Source: Podocnemis expansa
Taxonomy: Eukaryota; Chordata; Testudines; Podocnemididae
Direction: 5' to 3'
Assembly (NCBI GenBank): GCA_007922195.1
Contig: ML682038.1
Location: 7,525,176-7,589,175 of the forward strand
DNA length: 64,000 bases
The translations under genes and the position numbers were made by a program. Numbering within the stretch: the first letter of the stretch is position 1; every line of letters starts with the position of its first letter. The notes below the pieces were generated by a model that saw only the letters and a list, made by a program, of their open reading frames with translations, made no database searches and was not told where the DNA came from. Shown here piece by piece: positions 34,401 to 46,381 of this stretch.

Positions 34401-35490
34401 AAAACCATGAGAGGGGTCACATGCCCCACCCCAGCAGCAGTCCAATGTGGGCACACTGGTTTGGGCATCAGGAGCAGCCAACGAAGACATAAATCAGCAC
34501 CTCAGGGGATGCACCTAGGCTTGCTCACTTACTGCAGCGTGGCCAGCACAAAATGGCATAGCCCTGGAGTATTTTGGGGGCAGGTGTGTGGTGGCCATGG
34601 CCCTTGCACTGTGTCAGGGTCAGGTGCAGCCTCACCTTCAAATCTATGTCCTGAGGAGGGAGAGGCTGCCAGGTGATGCACCCAGTGTCCTGTGTGTTCC
34701 AGTGGGATGCAGCCACAGCATGCGCCCTTGTCCCTGTTGTTGTGCCTACCCTACAGAGGCATGGGGCTGACACAAGCAGCTGTAGCTAAGCCAAGGAAGC
34801 CTTAGCCAGGGGCACCCTTTGGGGACTCCCCTTTCCTCAGATTCACACTGGGGGTTTGCTCACAGTATGTGCCCCATTCCCAGCTGAATCACTTATCTGC
34901 AGCACCATGCAGGGAGGTCCCCTCCTCTAGGAGTCTGGGCTCTCCAGCTTTAGCTCTCATGGGCAGTCTCCTCCCCTGTGCCAGGGCCTCTCAGGGTGGG
35001 GCAGGCAGGGAAGGGCTCAGTCAGAGTGGGAGCACAGTGTCCCCAGAGGTGATGCAGGAGGCACAGGTTACCCCATGGTGGGTGCGGAGGGGAGAGCATA
35101 AGGACCCCAATGGTGGCAGAAGAGAGCAAAGCATCATTCCAGGAAGAGGAGCAGAGGACCCCAATGGTGGTGGGGAGCCAATGAAGCAGAGGGCCTCCAG
35201 GGGGTGGGTGGGACAGGGGAGTCAATCTACAGTGGAAGGGAAAGATGAGGGCATAGGGCTGTGCCCTAAAGAAGGGGGCAGAGAATGCAGAAGGAACAGC
35301 TTCAGGGGACAGTCTCTGTGGCTAAGGTCCTGAAGGAGGAGAAGCTGAACAAGAGTGGAGGCTGGGGGGAGGGCAAGGAACAGCTAATTAGGTCTTTGTG
35401 TCCATTTACCATTAGAGAAGCAGGGAGCACTCTCACCTCTCCCTGGGAAAAGACAGGGACCTATTCCACTAAGCTAATGTTTTCTCTTAA
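34401..35490. other. GC-rich block of unknown origin
   Basis: About 1 kb of clearly GC-richer sequence sits inside A+T-rich intron. It contains repeated words such as GACCCCAATGGTGG (35103 and 35157) and AGGGGAG. The longest open frame (34869-35333 plus, 154 aa) is rich in Gly, Arg, Glu and Ser and matches no family I recognise. I find no terminal repeats, LTRs or RT motifs. It could be an old insertion, for example part of a retroelement or a GC-rich hAT interior, but the sequence does not decide. Confidence 0.4.
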
Positions 35491-36454
35491 TTGACTAGTC
35501 TGCTCTCTCTCTTTCTTCCTATCTCTCCTACTTATGGGTAACTAATATCTTGATCCTGCACTGAGGATCCATAGGGCGCAGGGGTTTCCTTAAATCTCCA
35601 CTCCTGAGGGCATCTTTTTTGTTTTCTACAGGCATGCTCACACAGGTATTTTGAAATAAATCACCAAAATAATTGAAACTGGTGTGATTATATTGTTATT
35701 TTCACAAATCAAATATGCAAAATTTTAAAATACTGTATGCGTAGTTTCTAATTTTTTGGAACAAAACGTTTCCAGCTGGATACTGAGCTAAAACTTTACC
35801 CTCACCTTCAACCCATAGATTTCAGCTAGAACAAGTAGTTTCTACTACAATCAGAATAATTATGCAGGTGGCAGCTTTAAATTAAGTTGTCATAAAACAG
35901 ATTTTCCTTGATTACCTGTTTTATTCACCTTGAGATGTGAAAACAAGCTGTAATCCCATACAACAGATAATCACTCCACCTCGAGAGCTTTTACCTTTCC
36001 TCGGTAATGAAAAGGTGTTCCCAAACCCTAGATCTCACCACAGAGCTGAAGCCTAGGAACCTGGCCATGGATTGAGCAATTTACACACATCAGCATGTTT
36101 AAGCATATTCTCCACAACCAGTATGGCTAGGTTAGGGGTTTGGGTGGGGGGATGTTTTAATATTTAGTTCTAACTGCGATACAGAGCTGTACTTTAAACC
36201 TTCTCCCGTGTGACTTTTATAAAGCCTCAGGTAGTTGCAGATCTGGTTCAAAGAAATATTGAACTTGTTCACTGTTATATGAATGCATTTGAAATCAAAA
36301 TTACTTGGAAGTAGTTATCTTTTTAATGCAAGATTGTTGCCTTATCTATAACATTAAAAAAGTAAAAGGTCACCTGACTCAGTCATAAGGCAAAAGTATT
36401 CTTCATAGTTTGTCTGTTCATATGAAAATACCAGAACGTATTCTTTGGAAACCA
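35491..36454. other. Intron sequence, nothing recognised
   Basis: A+T-rich intron without recognisable features. Confidence 0.5.
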
Positions 36455-37345
36455 CAGGGGATTGATTTAAATTATCAAGTGGAAACCCATGACTTAAATA
36501 ATCAATTTTAATCAACTTTTCCATTTGTACTTCAGTTATTTTCTAAATAAAGGTGTACTCAGTTGATACAACCATTGAAACATTGATTTACAGCTAAAGA
36601 AAGCATTTGTGCTAGATTTAGTACATCTTATTTCCACTTAGCAGGGTACACTAAAACTATACACATTTATTTAAGCAGCTATATAGCCTCATATTTTCAG
36701 TATGTTTGAAAATTGTGACTGATATTTTTCAGGTCTAGTAAGACAAAAAAAAACCTACACAAACATGTTCCAAACTGTCTTTTACTTTTATTTACTAGAC
36801 AATTAACTTTTTTAGCCCATGATTTGTATCACACTGCATTAGGATGGTAACTGGAATTTAAACACTCTAAACAGAATACAAAATTACTTTTATTATACAA
36901 AACAGCTTTAAATGTTTTGAATATATAAACCTCTCACCAAAACATGTTTCATATTTGTAAATAAATGATTTACTAAACAGAAGGATAAGACTGTAGTGCG
37001 CCTGGGAAAATATTCATATATGCCTATGTGAAGGTGACTTCTAGTCTCATCTACATTTCTTGAAAATTAGACTGTTTGTAAGTTAGACTGACCTAGTGTG
37101 CCATATTTATAAAGCCTGATCTCAAAAGTTAGATTTCCCCCTCCCCTGGCCATCCTCCCAATTATTTCTTTACACAGAAAAGAAGCCTTTAATTCGAATA
37201 TTTGTGTAGAGTCTCATGAATTCAGTACATCTCAAAGATAATGAGTTTACACCTTCACATACTTGGTATTAAATATAGATTTCATTTTCAACAGGTGCAT
37301 GTTAAGAGAAAAATGATATTTTAAACAAAAAAATGATTTTTAGTT
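36455..37345. repeat. Possible long dispersed repeat beginning CAGGGGATTGATTTAAA
   Basis: The left boundary CAGGGGATTGATTTAAATT looks like a hAT terminus carrying a TTTAAAT motif. The next 0.9 kb contains blocks that I recall as part of a repeat in other turtle sequences: CCATTTGTACTTCAGTTATT, GCAGGGTACACTAAAACT, ATTATACAAAACAGCTTTAA. No matching right terminus or target duplication is visible, so boundaries and class are uncertain. Confidence 0.4.
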
Positions 37346-40300
37346 TTTCCCCCCAAAATTATCCTTTTATCCATCTTGTTGGCAACTGTTCAGAACATTA
37401 CTTTTCAGAAACTGTCTAAAGAAAAAAAGAACACCTGCTATACTGCCATAAAGGGAAACAGAATGACATTACAATTTGAAGTGACATACAAACTAGAAAC
37501 ATTTCTTTGAAGATCACGCTTTAGATCTGTGCAGTCAACTTCTTCTTTAGTCATGTTATATGTGATCATCTGGGTCTAATTCTAGCTCAAGAACCAAAAA
37601 GAAAAGAAAATTATGATGCAGCACTAGCAAGAGTAGATTGCAGCTTACTGAAAATCTGAACTGTAATGTTCATTATTGCTAGAATGATCAGTTTATGCTG
37701 CAAAGATCCAAGTGCCAAATTTCCATACAAAATCAGTTCTGACACAACACTAGCTATATTGTGTAAATTTTATACTATTAAAAGAAATTGGTAATGATTC
37801 ACAAAAGCAGCCATGAATTTGTGCACAAGTTTCCAAGACATTGCCACAATTCTAATATACCAGTTATTTCTCCAAGCAAGACTTAATATACCCTCTCAAC
37901 AAGACAAGCAGGTTAAGCAAGGCTGCAAAACCACAGAAGATGAAAGATTACACAGTGGTCAAAGGAACAGTGGCACTTGGAAATGGAAAGGAAATGCAGG
38001 ACACACTTTTTCCAGGAGTGAGGAGGGGCACACGCAGAGTGCCAAAAGCCTCTACGCCCTCAGCAGCAGGAAACAATGTCACAGATACCACTTAAAGTTA
38101 AAGGGGCAAGCAAAAAGGAAGAACAGAGAAGGTAAAGCAGCTAAATGAAGAATTCCTGACTGGAACTTAAATCCAGTGCAATCTTAGCCCCTCCTGTTCT
38201 TCTCTAACACACCCAAGAGACTGGAAGACAATGCTTCTCCAGATCCATCTGCTTGCTGATGCAACATACATTCTCATCTGTCTCCAAATGCTTATTTTCC
38301 CATTGTTGTAGCAAGTGGCAAAGAGCCTGATCTAAGCAAAACAAACATTTTAAATTCCTACTATTGAGGTACCTTTACAAGCATTAGATCTGATATTTTT
38401 TTAAACATCTGCTTATGAGGTACACTGAAGTGTCACAGCTTAAATGAAAAGATGAAAATATTTAAAATAAAAGGAATTGAAGTGTCCATGAAGCTCAACT
38501 AAAATTTTCCTTAATATTATAAAGTTACAGGTAAGTCTCCTCTGCTCTTAAATGAAATTCTCCCCACCTTTCAGACTTGTACCTATAAAAGTGTTCTACT
38601 CTGAGGATATGTCTTCACTGCATAGCAAGCCAGGCTATGGGCCAGATGTTGCCCCTAACTCTCCTTCCATCCACACATTAAAATCTATAATCCGAGTTTG
38701 CATATGCTTTAAAATGGAACAGCAGGCACAGCTCCAGACATTAACTTGAGCACAGATTCTGCTTCAGTCCAGGCTAGAAACCTGACTATTTTGCAGAAGA
38801 AAACAGGCTAATCATGTCTGCATACTGTTAGTCCTCCAATCCAATTCTACAACAGCTCCTGAACTATACTTGTTGTGCAAGTCCTCCTTTCTTCTGCACT
38901 TCATTTTAATCCCATGTTTGCTTGCTGTATTTGTATTGCACTTGGACACAGAAATACCTCTTCTGTGCAGCCAGCTAGCCAGAAGCTGATACATGCCTTC
39001 TAGTAAAGTTACATTGTGACATTAGTAAGACCTATAAGAGCATTTCTACACAGAAGCTCAGAAGAGACAGAGTTGTCGTCCAACAGTATACTGCAAATAA
39101 ATTCACATAATGGCCATTTTAACATTCCTGAAAGTACCACAAGAACGAACCTGCCAGAAAATCCAGCCCAGCACACAGGCTGTTGCCATGGGGGTCTGGC
39201 ACAGTGGGGCTCTGCCATGAGGATGTTCTTCCACACTAGACTAGTCTGGTATAATGCTGCATCAAAGACATACCTTGAGAGCTTGCTACTGTCTGTTGTA
39301 AAAAACTATTTTCACCATTCTGTAATTCAGCCACAGGTAATTTAGTTTACTTCTATCCACTTTCCCAGTGTGCATATGGTGCAATACAGCATTCCCTTCA
39401 GAACCTGTGACTTCTTAACCAAATGACGAAAACTGAGAAAAATGATGATTTTCTTGCTTTCATGAATAAGTTGTAATCTTATTTCTACTGCTTCTGTGGT
39501 CATCTGAATGCATAATATCATATGGCACATGCAGCAACAACTGTATTAATTTTATAAACCTTACAGAGCCATGTCTTTGAGACGGATGGAAACAAAGAAC
39601 GATGTCATCTTTGTTTAAAAGGACATCACAGCTAGCGTATTTTCATTACATGCTGTAAATATCTCAGAAGAAATGGAATGTTGTACTTTAAGAATAGAAA
39701 TGGTTTCCATCTACTGCTCTAAATTAAAATACAAAGTAGGAACCAAATCTTTATCCCCTCACTCATGCCTGCAGCTCCAGTGATTTCTATATTTTACTTG
39801 TGATTAAATCCACTGCACAATTAAGATGTAAAGGTACTGTACATCCAACTATCGAATATTATTGCACAACTTACCCAGGACACTGTAAGATAGAACATAT
39901 TAAACAGCCATAGTTACCAAGAATATTATTTCAATAGTACCAAATATTTTTTCTTTAAATGTGTCTAGAAAACCTACATAATGGCTTAAATCAGTGATTC
40001 TCAAACTGTCTGCAGAACTGCTTGTGTCACAACGATGAAATATCTGTCAGTCTTTGAACAGGACTCCTGTTACAGGCAACCCAAATCAACACTCAGTTCT
40101 CAGAGGCTATTTAGACAAACTAAAAACAAAAGCAAATCACATACACCAAACAGAAGCAAAATCTTTTTGCATTCTGCATGACTTTCATGTCTCGGACTTC
40201 TTCTGTACCCAGAAAACCCCCAAATCTCGAGTAGCAGCAAATGTTAGAGAAAAAAACTGCAAAGACAGAACAGTGAATACTGAAATCAGTGACAGGATTG

Positions 40301-41394
40301 GAATTATTATTATTATTATTATTAACTGGCAGGTTTCTATACTTAGAGAAAATAAGCACAGATAAAAGACGATCACCATCTCAATAAGGATATTTTCACT
40401 CTCTCACTATAATGGTGTCATAATATCTTTTCCTAGAACCAAGTGTAATAGATGTAACAGAGAAAATGTAAGATCAGAAATGATCTTTAAGCAAGCCACG
40501 ATTTGAAAAGTTATCTAAAGCAGTGGCTGTAAGCTTTTTTGACACCAATGATTATTATTTTAAGCACTTGAATACCAGCAACCTAGCATTCAGAAGAAAC
40601 CTTTCATCATATCAGTGTATACATGCAATACTGAAAAGGGAGACAAAAATCAGAAAGAAAATTATTTTCATTTTCAGGATCTGAAGACAACTGTAAACAG
40701 TAATAAAATTTTTAAAGTATGCATTTTAACACAATATTGTCTAGGTTTTGGAAGTGTAGTAAAACTGCATTGAGGTAAAACTTCACAATTCCCACATATT
40801 AAAAAATTAAGATTTTTTTGTCTAAAAAATGTAGAAATATTACAAAAAGTTAAGATGGACATGATAGTCAGTACTCTTAGAACAATGATCTCCATTTTGC
40901 AGCAAAATTCAATGAGAAAGACATTAAAACACAGCAAAGGCTGTGTGCTATTTCATTAGGTTTGTAATTTCAATACTATTTCATTTGGTTTGTAATTTCA
41001 ATACTAGCTGCACAAAACTCACTAGGAGTAGAGTGTGACCCCACTTTACAACCATCTTGCTTATTACAATAGAGAGATGGTACTACAGAACTGTATGCTC
41101 TTTAAGAATGATGTTTTTTAGAAGACCTACTGCTGCTGAATGGATTCCTCCCATGCCTCTAACTCTGAAAGTAAGGGAAAAAGACAAATGGTGGTTTGAT
41201 TCAAATGAATAATTCCATAAAATTTGTCATTTCTGAATCAATTTCAAAAGTTATTGGTATTCCTCATTCCAGGAAAGGAAGGGACTGAAGAGAAGCTAGA
41301 TCGAAAGTATAGCTCAGTGACCCACAAAGAGAAAACAGAATTATTTGGTACTGATGCAACAGATACTGGTTGGGATACTGCGTCTACAGCTGAA
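37346..41394. other. Intron sequence with minor repeats
   Basis: About 4 kb of A+T-rich intron without a gene. At about 38605 GAGGATATGTCTTCACTG resembles a left end of the GTCTACAC family, but its partner is not found. TCAGTGATTCTCAAACTG at about 39993 resembles a lone hAT terminus. There is an (ATT)n run at 40303-40324. Confidence 0.45.
40948..41003 (+). repeat. 28-bp direct tandem duplication
   Basis: A 28-bp unit beginning CTATTTCATTAGGTTTG occurs at 40948-40975. It is repeated immediately at 40976-41003 with one change (TTAGG to TTTGG). It is a local duplication with no other context. Confidence 0.85.
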
Positions 41395-41798
41395 GGATGT
41401 TGATTAATTGCAGGGGGTTCAGAGAAGAGCTATGCAAATGACAAAAGGATTGGACAACTGTGAAAGGCTCAATCAGCTCAATCTGTTTAGTTTACCAAAG
41501 AGCGAGTTAATGGGTGATTTGATCATAATACATTAGTAAAGTATTGCACATGGAGAACGGAAATTTTGATAGTAGTGAACTCGCCATTCTAGCAGACAAG
41601 GAATAACAGGATCCAAAGGGTAGAGGTTGAAGCTAGACAAATTCAGTCTAGAACTAAGGTACAGTTTTGTAAGTGAGGATAATTAGCCATTAATACAGTT
41701 TAGTGAAAGTTGTGGATTTTCCTTCATTGTAGACTCCTACATCAAGATTAGATGTTTTCTAAAAAACAAGTTCTTGTTCAAATAGGAATTATTCCCCA
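41395..41798 (+). repeat. CR1 LINE fragment (RT C-terminus), degenerate
   Basis: Plus-strand blocks resemble the end of CR1 ORF2: SEKSYANDKRI, then a decayed LFSLPKKR-like stretch, and ILIVVNSPF followed by QTRNNRIQ and VEARQIQSRTK. It ends with text matching LDMFSKKQVLVQIGIIPH. Several stops interrupt it. Confidence 0.6.
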
Positions 41799-42639
41799 CT
41801 ATTCATATTTTTCCATTTAATTCTCTCTCTTCTGATTTGGCTCATAACTCTTTTCAGGCTTGTGCAACTGGCCTTTTTTAAAGCACTTAGCGATATACTG
41901 CTGCTTTGGACTTGATATTTGTTATGTGCAAACAGAACCAAGTCATGACCCCTGATATTTAACCTATGACTAGTTGTTAGTATGTGATCAACTCCTCTTT
42001 GCACATCAACATGATTTCTAACAAAAAATTACCCCATGTTGGATGCAGTTCTTCAAGAGCTGATAACTCATCTTCTATAATTGTCAAAAATTGCAGTGAC
42101 ACATTAGTACAGGCAGCAAGAGACTTCCAGTGTACATCACACAGACTGAAATCCTCCATGGTAACACTACTTCTTCCCTTTACATTGTAACTAAATACTT
42201 AAAGAGATGGTCATCCTGCCCTCTAATGTGATTTGGTGTCTGTCTGGACACCAAACACTTCAGACCACATTTTGTGCTTCGTCTGTTTGAAGCAAATGAT
42301 CTTTCATGCTTATGGGGATTAATGTTCTAAGCTGTCAGAAACTGAGATAACACCATTTTTGACAGAGTGCTCCCCTTTCCATTCTACAGTGGTTCTTATA
42401 ACACGCTCATCACTGTGGAATCCAAGCACCTTTCTCCTCCTCTTTTGCTCTCTTGAACATTTTTAAATAGGTTATGACTATTGATTTTAGCATTTTAATC
42501 ATGTGAATCTTCCCCCCAGGAACTAGATTGACTTTAGGTTCATAAATGAGCCAATTAATCTTTATTACCCAGGCTTCTAGCATTAGTGTACAGACAACTA
42601 AAGAATTTTTGTCTTTGCATCTTTGGCATTTTGGTTAAT
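41799..42639 (-). other. Unresolved ORF-like remnant downstream of a retroelement ORF1
   Basis: Two minus-strand open frames (42159-41977 and 42004-41789) read like decayed protein (DVHWKSLAACTNVSLQ, ALEELHPTWGNFL) but match no family I can name. They follow, on the same strand, the retroelement ORF1 remnant at 43735-42640. They may be a continuation of that element, but I see no endonuclease or RT motif to prove it. Confidence 0.3.
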
Positions 42640-43735
42640 TTTTTTTTCTCAGCATCTTAAATGGGCTAAATGAGTGTCTTTTGTTTCTTCTTTTCACCCT
42701 CTCCTTTTATTAGTTTAACATCCAGCTTGTCCCTTAGGAGATCTATTCTGAGACACTAATTGTACAGTCCCTACTTCCCCATAGAAGGTGGACCAATTCT
42801 CTACAAAACCCATTATTTTACACTATTTGCCTGGCCAGCAGTTCACTTCCAGAATCTTCATTTTTCCACTCACAGGACAGAAAGGAATACAGAGAAGAGT
42901 GTCAATGTGATTTTTCACTAGAGCATCCTGCTGAGTTCCCCGAAGTCATCTATAATCTGTGAGATATCCTGTGAAGCAACATTATTAGCGCCAACATGCA
43001 CCATTTCCAGTGGATTTTTGTCCACCGATTTACAAAGCCATCTAGTCTTAGAGAGTCAAGTTGCATGCCTTGGCCCCAGGAAGAAAGCACACCATTCTGT
43101 TCTCCATTAATCCTTTGCAATATGATATTTCAATTATTAGTATAAAACTCTCCAACAAGAATTACATGTCTGTCTTGGATGTCTCAAGATTTTTGTCATC
43201 AGTCTTGTTTTGCTTATGGTCTGGACTGAGCAGATTTCAATAGGTGTGCCTCATATATATTTACACCTCTCTGTTCCATTCAAGCAGTTAGATTTTGACA
43301 GATATATTCTACAGATTCCATGCTGAAGACATAGTAACAAATAGAAATCTCTAGCCATGATGAATTCTTCCATGTCCACTTCTCCCTGGTAGCCAGGTAC
43401 TGCCCATTTCCATCTGCCTCTAGCTGTGTAGAATGCCACCTCATCCTCTATGGTGGTTACAAATGCCAAATTCCTCCTCGATTGGCTCTCTGGTTTGTTG
43501 GTGACCAGTTCCGTTTGTACTTGAATGCGGAGCAATGAGGTTTCCTGAATCTGACTGTCCGGACCTCTTAAGGTTCCATAGTATCTGTAGTTGTCCTTCC
43601 AGTCCAAGAATCTTTTCTATCAGGACAGACATCAATTTTTAGTTCACATACAGAAAGTCCATTCTGGCTTTAGGCAGCAAAGTAAACATGACACATTCAT
43701 CGCAGGTCTTGCCTACAAAGATTGTGGATCACCAT
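42640..43735 (-). pseudogene. CR1-type ORF1 remnant with zinc-finger and SGNH-esterase-like parts
   Basis: Reading down the minus strand: a CDECVMF block at about 43706-43686 followed by LPKARMDFLYV (zinc-finger side), then a linker (EKILGLEGQLQILWNLK and QQTREPIEEEFG, 43630-43440). Next come RGRWKWAVPGYQGEVDMEEF (about 43430-43370), VILVGEFYTNN at about 43170-43148, FLPGAKACNL, and EMVHVGANN with VASQDISQIIDDFGEL (43010-42925). The last blocks fit an SGNH/GDSL esterase like that in CR1 ORF1. The nucleophile block GDS has become GEF, and frameshifts separate the pieces, so it is dead. The assignment is by motif recall, and another non-LTR family is possible. Confidence 0.55.
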
Positions 43736-44765
43736 AGTATCAAACAGAGAATAGTACCTAGAAAGAGAGCCTCTTACACACCCTCTTCTAAATGTCAGCT
43801 GCAATTCCCCCATTTGCCTCTTCTGGCATTTGCCCGGCAACAGATTTATATACAGAACCCTGATGCTCAACTCCCTACTCTCCCAAACAAAGAGTGATTA
43901 ACTGTCCAGGAACTTGGAACACGGGGGTTAATCAATGACCAAAGCGTTCCAGCCATATGGCCCACACTGATGCAGAGACTATGTTCAAGGTCCTACAGCT
44001 CAGCTAGACAATCCTCATAAAAAGAGAACAAAAAAAGACAGACCATACAGCAAGCCCCTTTACCTCCAAATGCAAAATCTGGAGCTACGCTCTCTGAAAC
44101 TACCATTTTGCCTGCTTCTGTTTGCCAGTTTTCACTGGCCAGCGAGCAGCAAGCCATTCTTAAATAATGTGCTGTTACACTATTATCTCCAGTTACATTT
44201 TTTTCTGAAGGATTCTAGGAAAACCTGGCCCAATATACATCTGATTTCAGCAGTTACTAGAGAGAGAAAAAGAGAGCAGACTTTTTAAAATATTCTAAAT
44301 ACCCAGAATGAGTGCCAGTAAAATTTCAAAAATGAAAAACAGAGGAGGTGGAAGAAGTATATAGTAAAGATAAAGACAAAAGGAAGAATGAGAAGAGAAA
44401 AAATGGGGACAAAGACAGAAGGGAAGGCAATGAGGTCATAAGATGAAGAAAAAAATGTGCTGGTAGGGAACACACAAAACAAGCCTGACTAGGAAAAAGG
44501 AAGTGTGAAATTGTAAAGATGATTCATTGTAAGAAGCAGATGCAGTGTGGTCAGAAGACAACTTTATCATTTAAGTTTAAACATTCCAATTAGCCTTACT
44601 GCAGCTCATTACAAAGCATTAGCTTTAAAAACTGAACTTTCTGGGTCAGAAAAATGAGTTGAAAGAAAATTTAAGAGTAGATTCAGAATGTACTCAGTCA
44701 AGATAAAGAAAGCTTAGAGACTTTTAAAAAATATTTTAAATGGATGATGTATTTTATTATATGCA
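43736..44765. other. Intron sequence with a purine-rich tract
   Basis: No gene seen. At 44260-44460 the plus strand is strongly purine-rich (GAGAGAAAAAGAGAG, GAGGAGGTGGAAGAAG, AAGAATGAGAAGAGAAAAAA). The 65-aa minus frame over it is the complementary pyrimidine run. Confidence 0.5.
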
Positions 44766-44857
44766 ATGTTGTTACAGCCAAGTCAGTCCAAGAATTTTAG
44801 ACAAGGTAGATAAAAGTAACCTTTTATTGCACCAACTTCTGTTGGTGAGAAAGAGCA
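44766..44857 (+). repeat. Short dispersed repeat (CAACTTCTGTTGGTGAG family), copy 2
   Basis: GTTACAGCCAAGTCAGTCCA, AGAATTTTAGACAAGG, then CTTTTATTGCACCAACTTCT and GTTGGTGAGAAAGAG match copy 1 at 31640-31766 block by block. The 3' part is lost. Confidence 0.65.
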
Positions 44858-46261
44858 GTAAATACGATGTATTTTATTGCACATACACAGTTCTAGTTGA
44901 AAAATACATAGAGTAAAAGTTTTCATTGGATTTTCATTTTACTAAGGCAGTAAAAGTCTTGACAAATCTTATCAACTAAATTCTCCCCAACCCACATTTG
45001 ATTCACACTAACTTATAAAAAATAAACCTAATATGAGACATTGGTTAACCAGAGATTCACAGCCATTGTTATGTAACTCTAGAGCAAAAGAAATTGGTAT
45101 CGTTTTCTCCCTTCCAGGGATCAGCGACATCAGCTTTATTCCACACAATCAAGAAATTATTTAACACGGTGTTCAAAATCATGGAGCCTTTCTAACTACA
45201 CTTGTTTCGTCAGTTTTGTAAATTTCTTATTTCTAACTATACTTGTTTCCTCAGTCCTGTAAACCTAGTTAGCTTGTAACTACATCAAGATTCAGATAGG
45301 GTGATGAACCTGAAAAACAGTCTGCTGAACCAGTGAGGTTTCAGTGTTACGGATAAGGTAGTCTTGGTCTTAGCATAAGGGACTGAGAGATCTTAATTAC
45401 ACAGTGCCTCTGGCTAGTAACAGCATGAATGGAGAAAGCATCAAACAAAGCTCCTTAGTTGACATCCCAACTGGAAGAATACAACAACAGTAAGTACTGA
45501 GTAAGAAGAGACAGTGACTATATCAACAGTGAAATGATCATCACTTCAAACCATCTGAGACCTAAAGAACAATACAAGCGACAGGGGGAGTCTAAACCAT
45601 TTTAATAACCTAAGATCAACAGATTTTAAGAAGGACTCTATGTGAACCAGAAGCAGCTATGGGAAGAAGTTAACTACAGGGTTTATTATTTTCATAGCCT
45701 CACAAGAATTAACAGGATTTGTCTTTCCTATCCAGCATACAAGCACTCTAAAAACCTGGCCTCAGTACCTAAAAATTAACCACTAATTTTATTAACCAGG
45801 TATAAGGTGTCATTTAAGTTATGAAGCCTACCTGGGTACCCAGGAAAAATAACTAACTGAAATTTCAGCTCATACAATAACTCTTCAAGGGAATTAATTT
45901 CAGAAAAAGCACATGATATACATTTAGAGATTTTAATTAACTAACTGGGCATGTGGTTTTGCTACTGAGCACCACACCTGTTACTATACATCTATCCAAC
46001 TATCCCTCTAGAAAGTAACCATGTGAAAGAGTCTATAAAGAGGAGATAAAAGAGCAGAGTAAACACACCCACCTCAACTCTACATTCACAGATTAAGGTG
46101 AAAGTGAGACAACTCTACTGAAAGGGAGGTTAACACTACTTTATGTCATTTTCAGATAATTACACTCAATTCATAATTCTATACTGATATTTATCACTGC
46201 CACAACTGCAGTACATGGTATCTATATTAAATGGTCATAAAGTGTGTGAATGAAACAAGGA
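44858..46261. other. Intron sequence; one imperfect duplication
   Basis: A+T-rich intron. At 45189-45263 a 34-bp stretch beginning TTTCTAACTACACTTGTTTC is repeated 41 bp downstream with four or five changes. Confidence 0.5.
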
Positions 46262-46381
46262 AGGGTGACCAGATAACAAGTATGAAGAATTGGGATGGAG
46301 TAGAGGGTAATAGGTGCTGACATGAGGCAAAGCCCTGAATATCAGGACTGTCCCCAAAAAATCTGAACATTTGGTCACCCT
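46262..46381. mobile_element. Mariner-like MITE (AGGGTGACCAGAT ends)
   Basis: It is a 120-bp element with left end AGGGTGACCAGATAAC and right end TTTGGTCACCCT. The inside has GGACTGTCCCCAAAAAATCT, a decayed form of the GGACAGTCCC palindromic region of the family. The flanking TA has been lost on both sides. Confidence 0.7.

Noticed and set aside
44260..44480. 65-aa minus-strand Phe/Ser/Ile-rich frame as a membrane peptide
   Set aside because: It is the complement of a purine-rich tract. The hydrophobic composition comes from poly-pyrimidine sequence.
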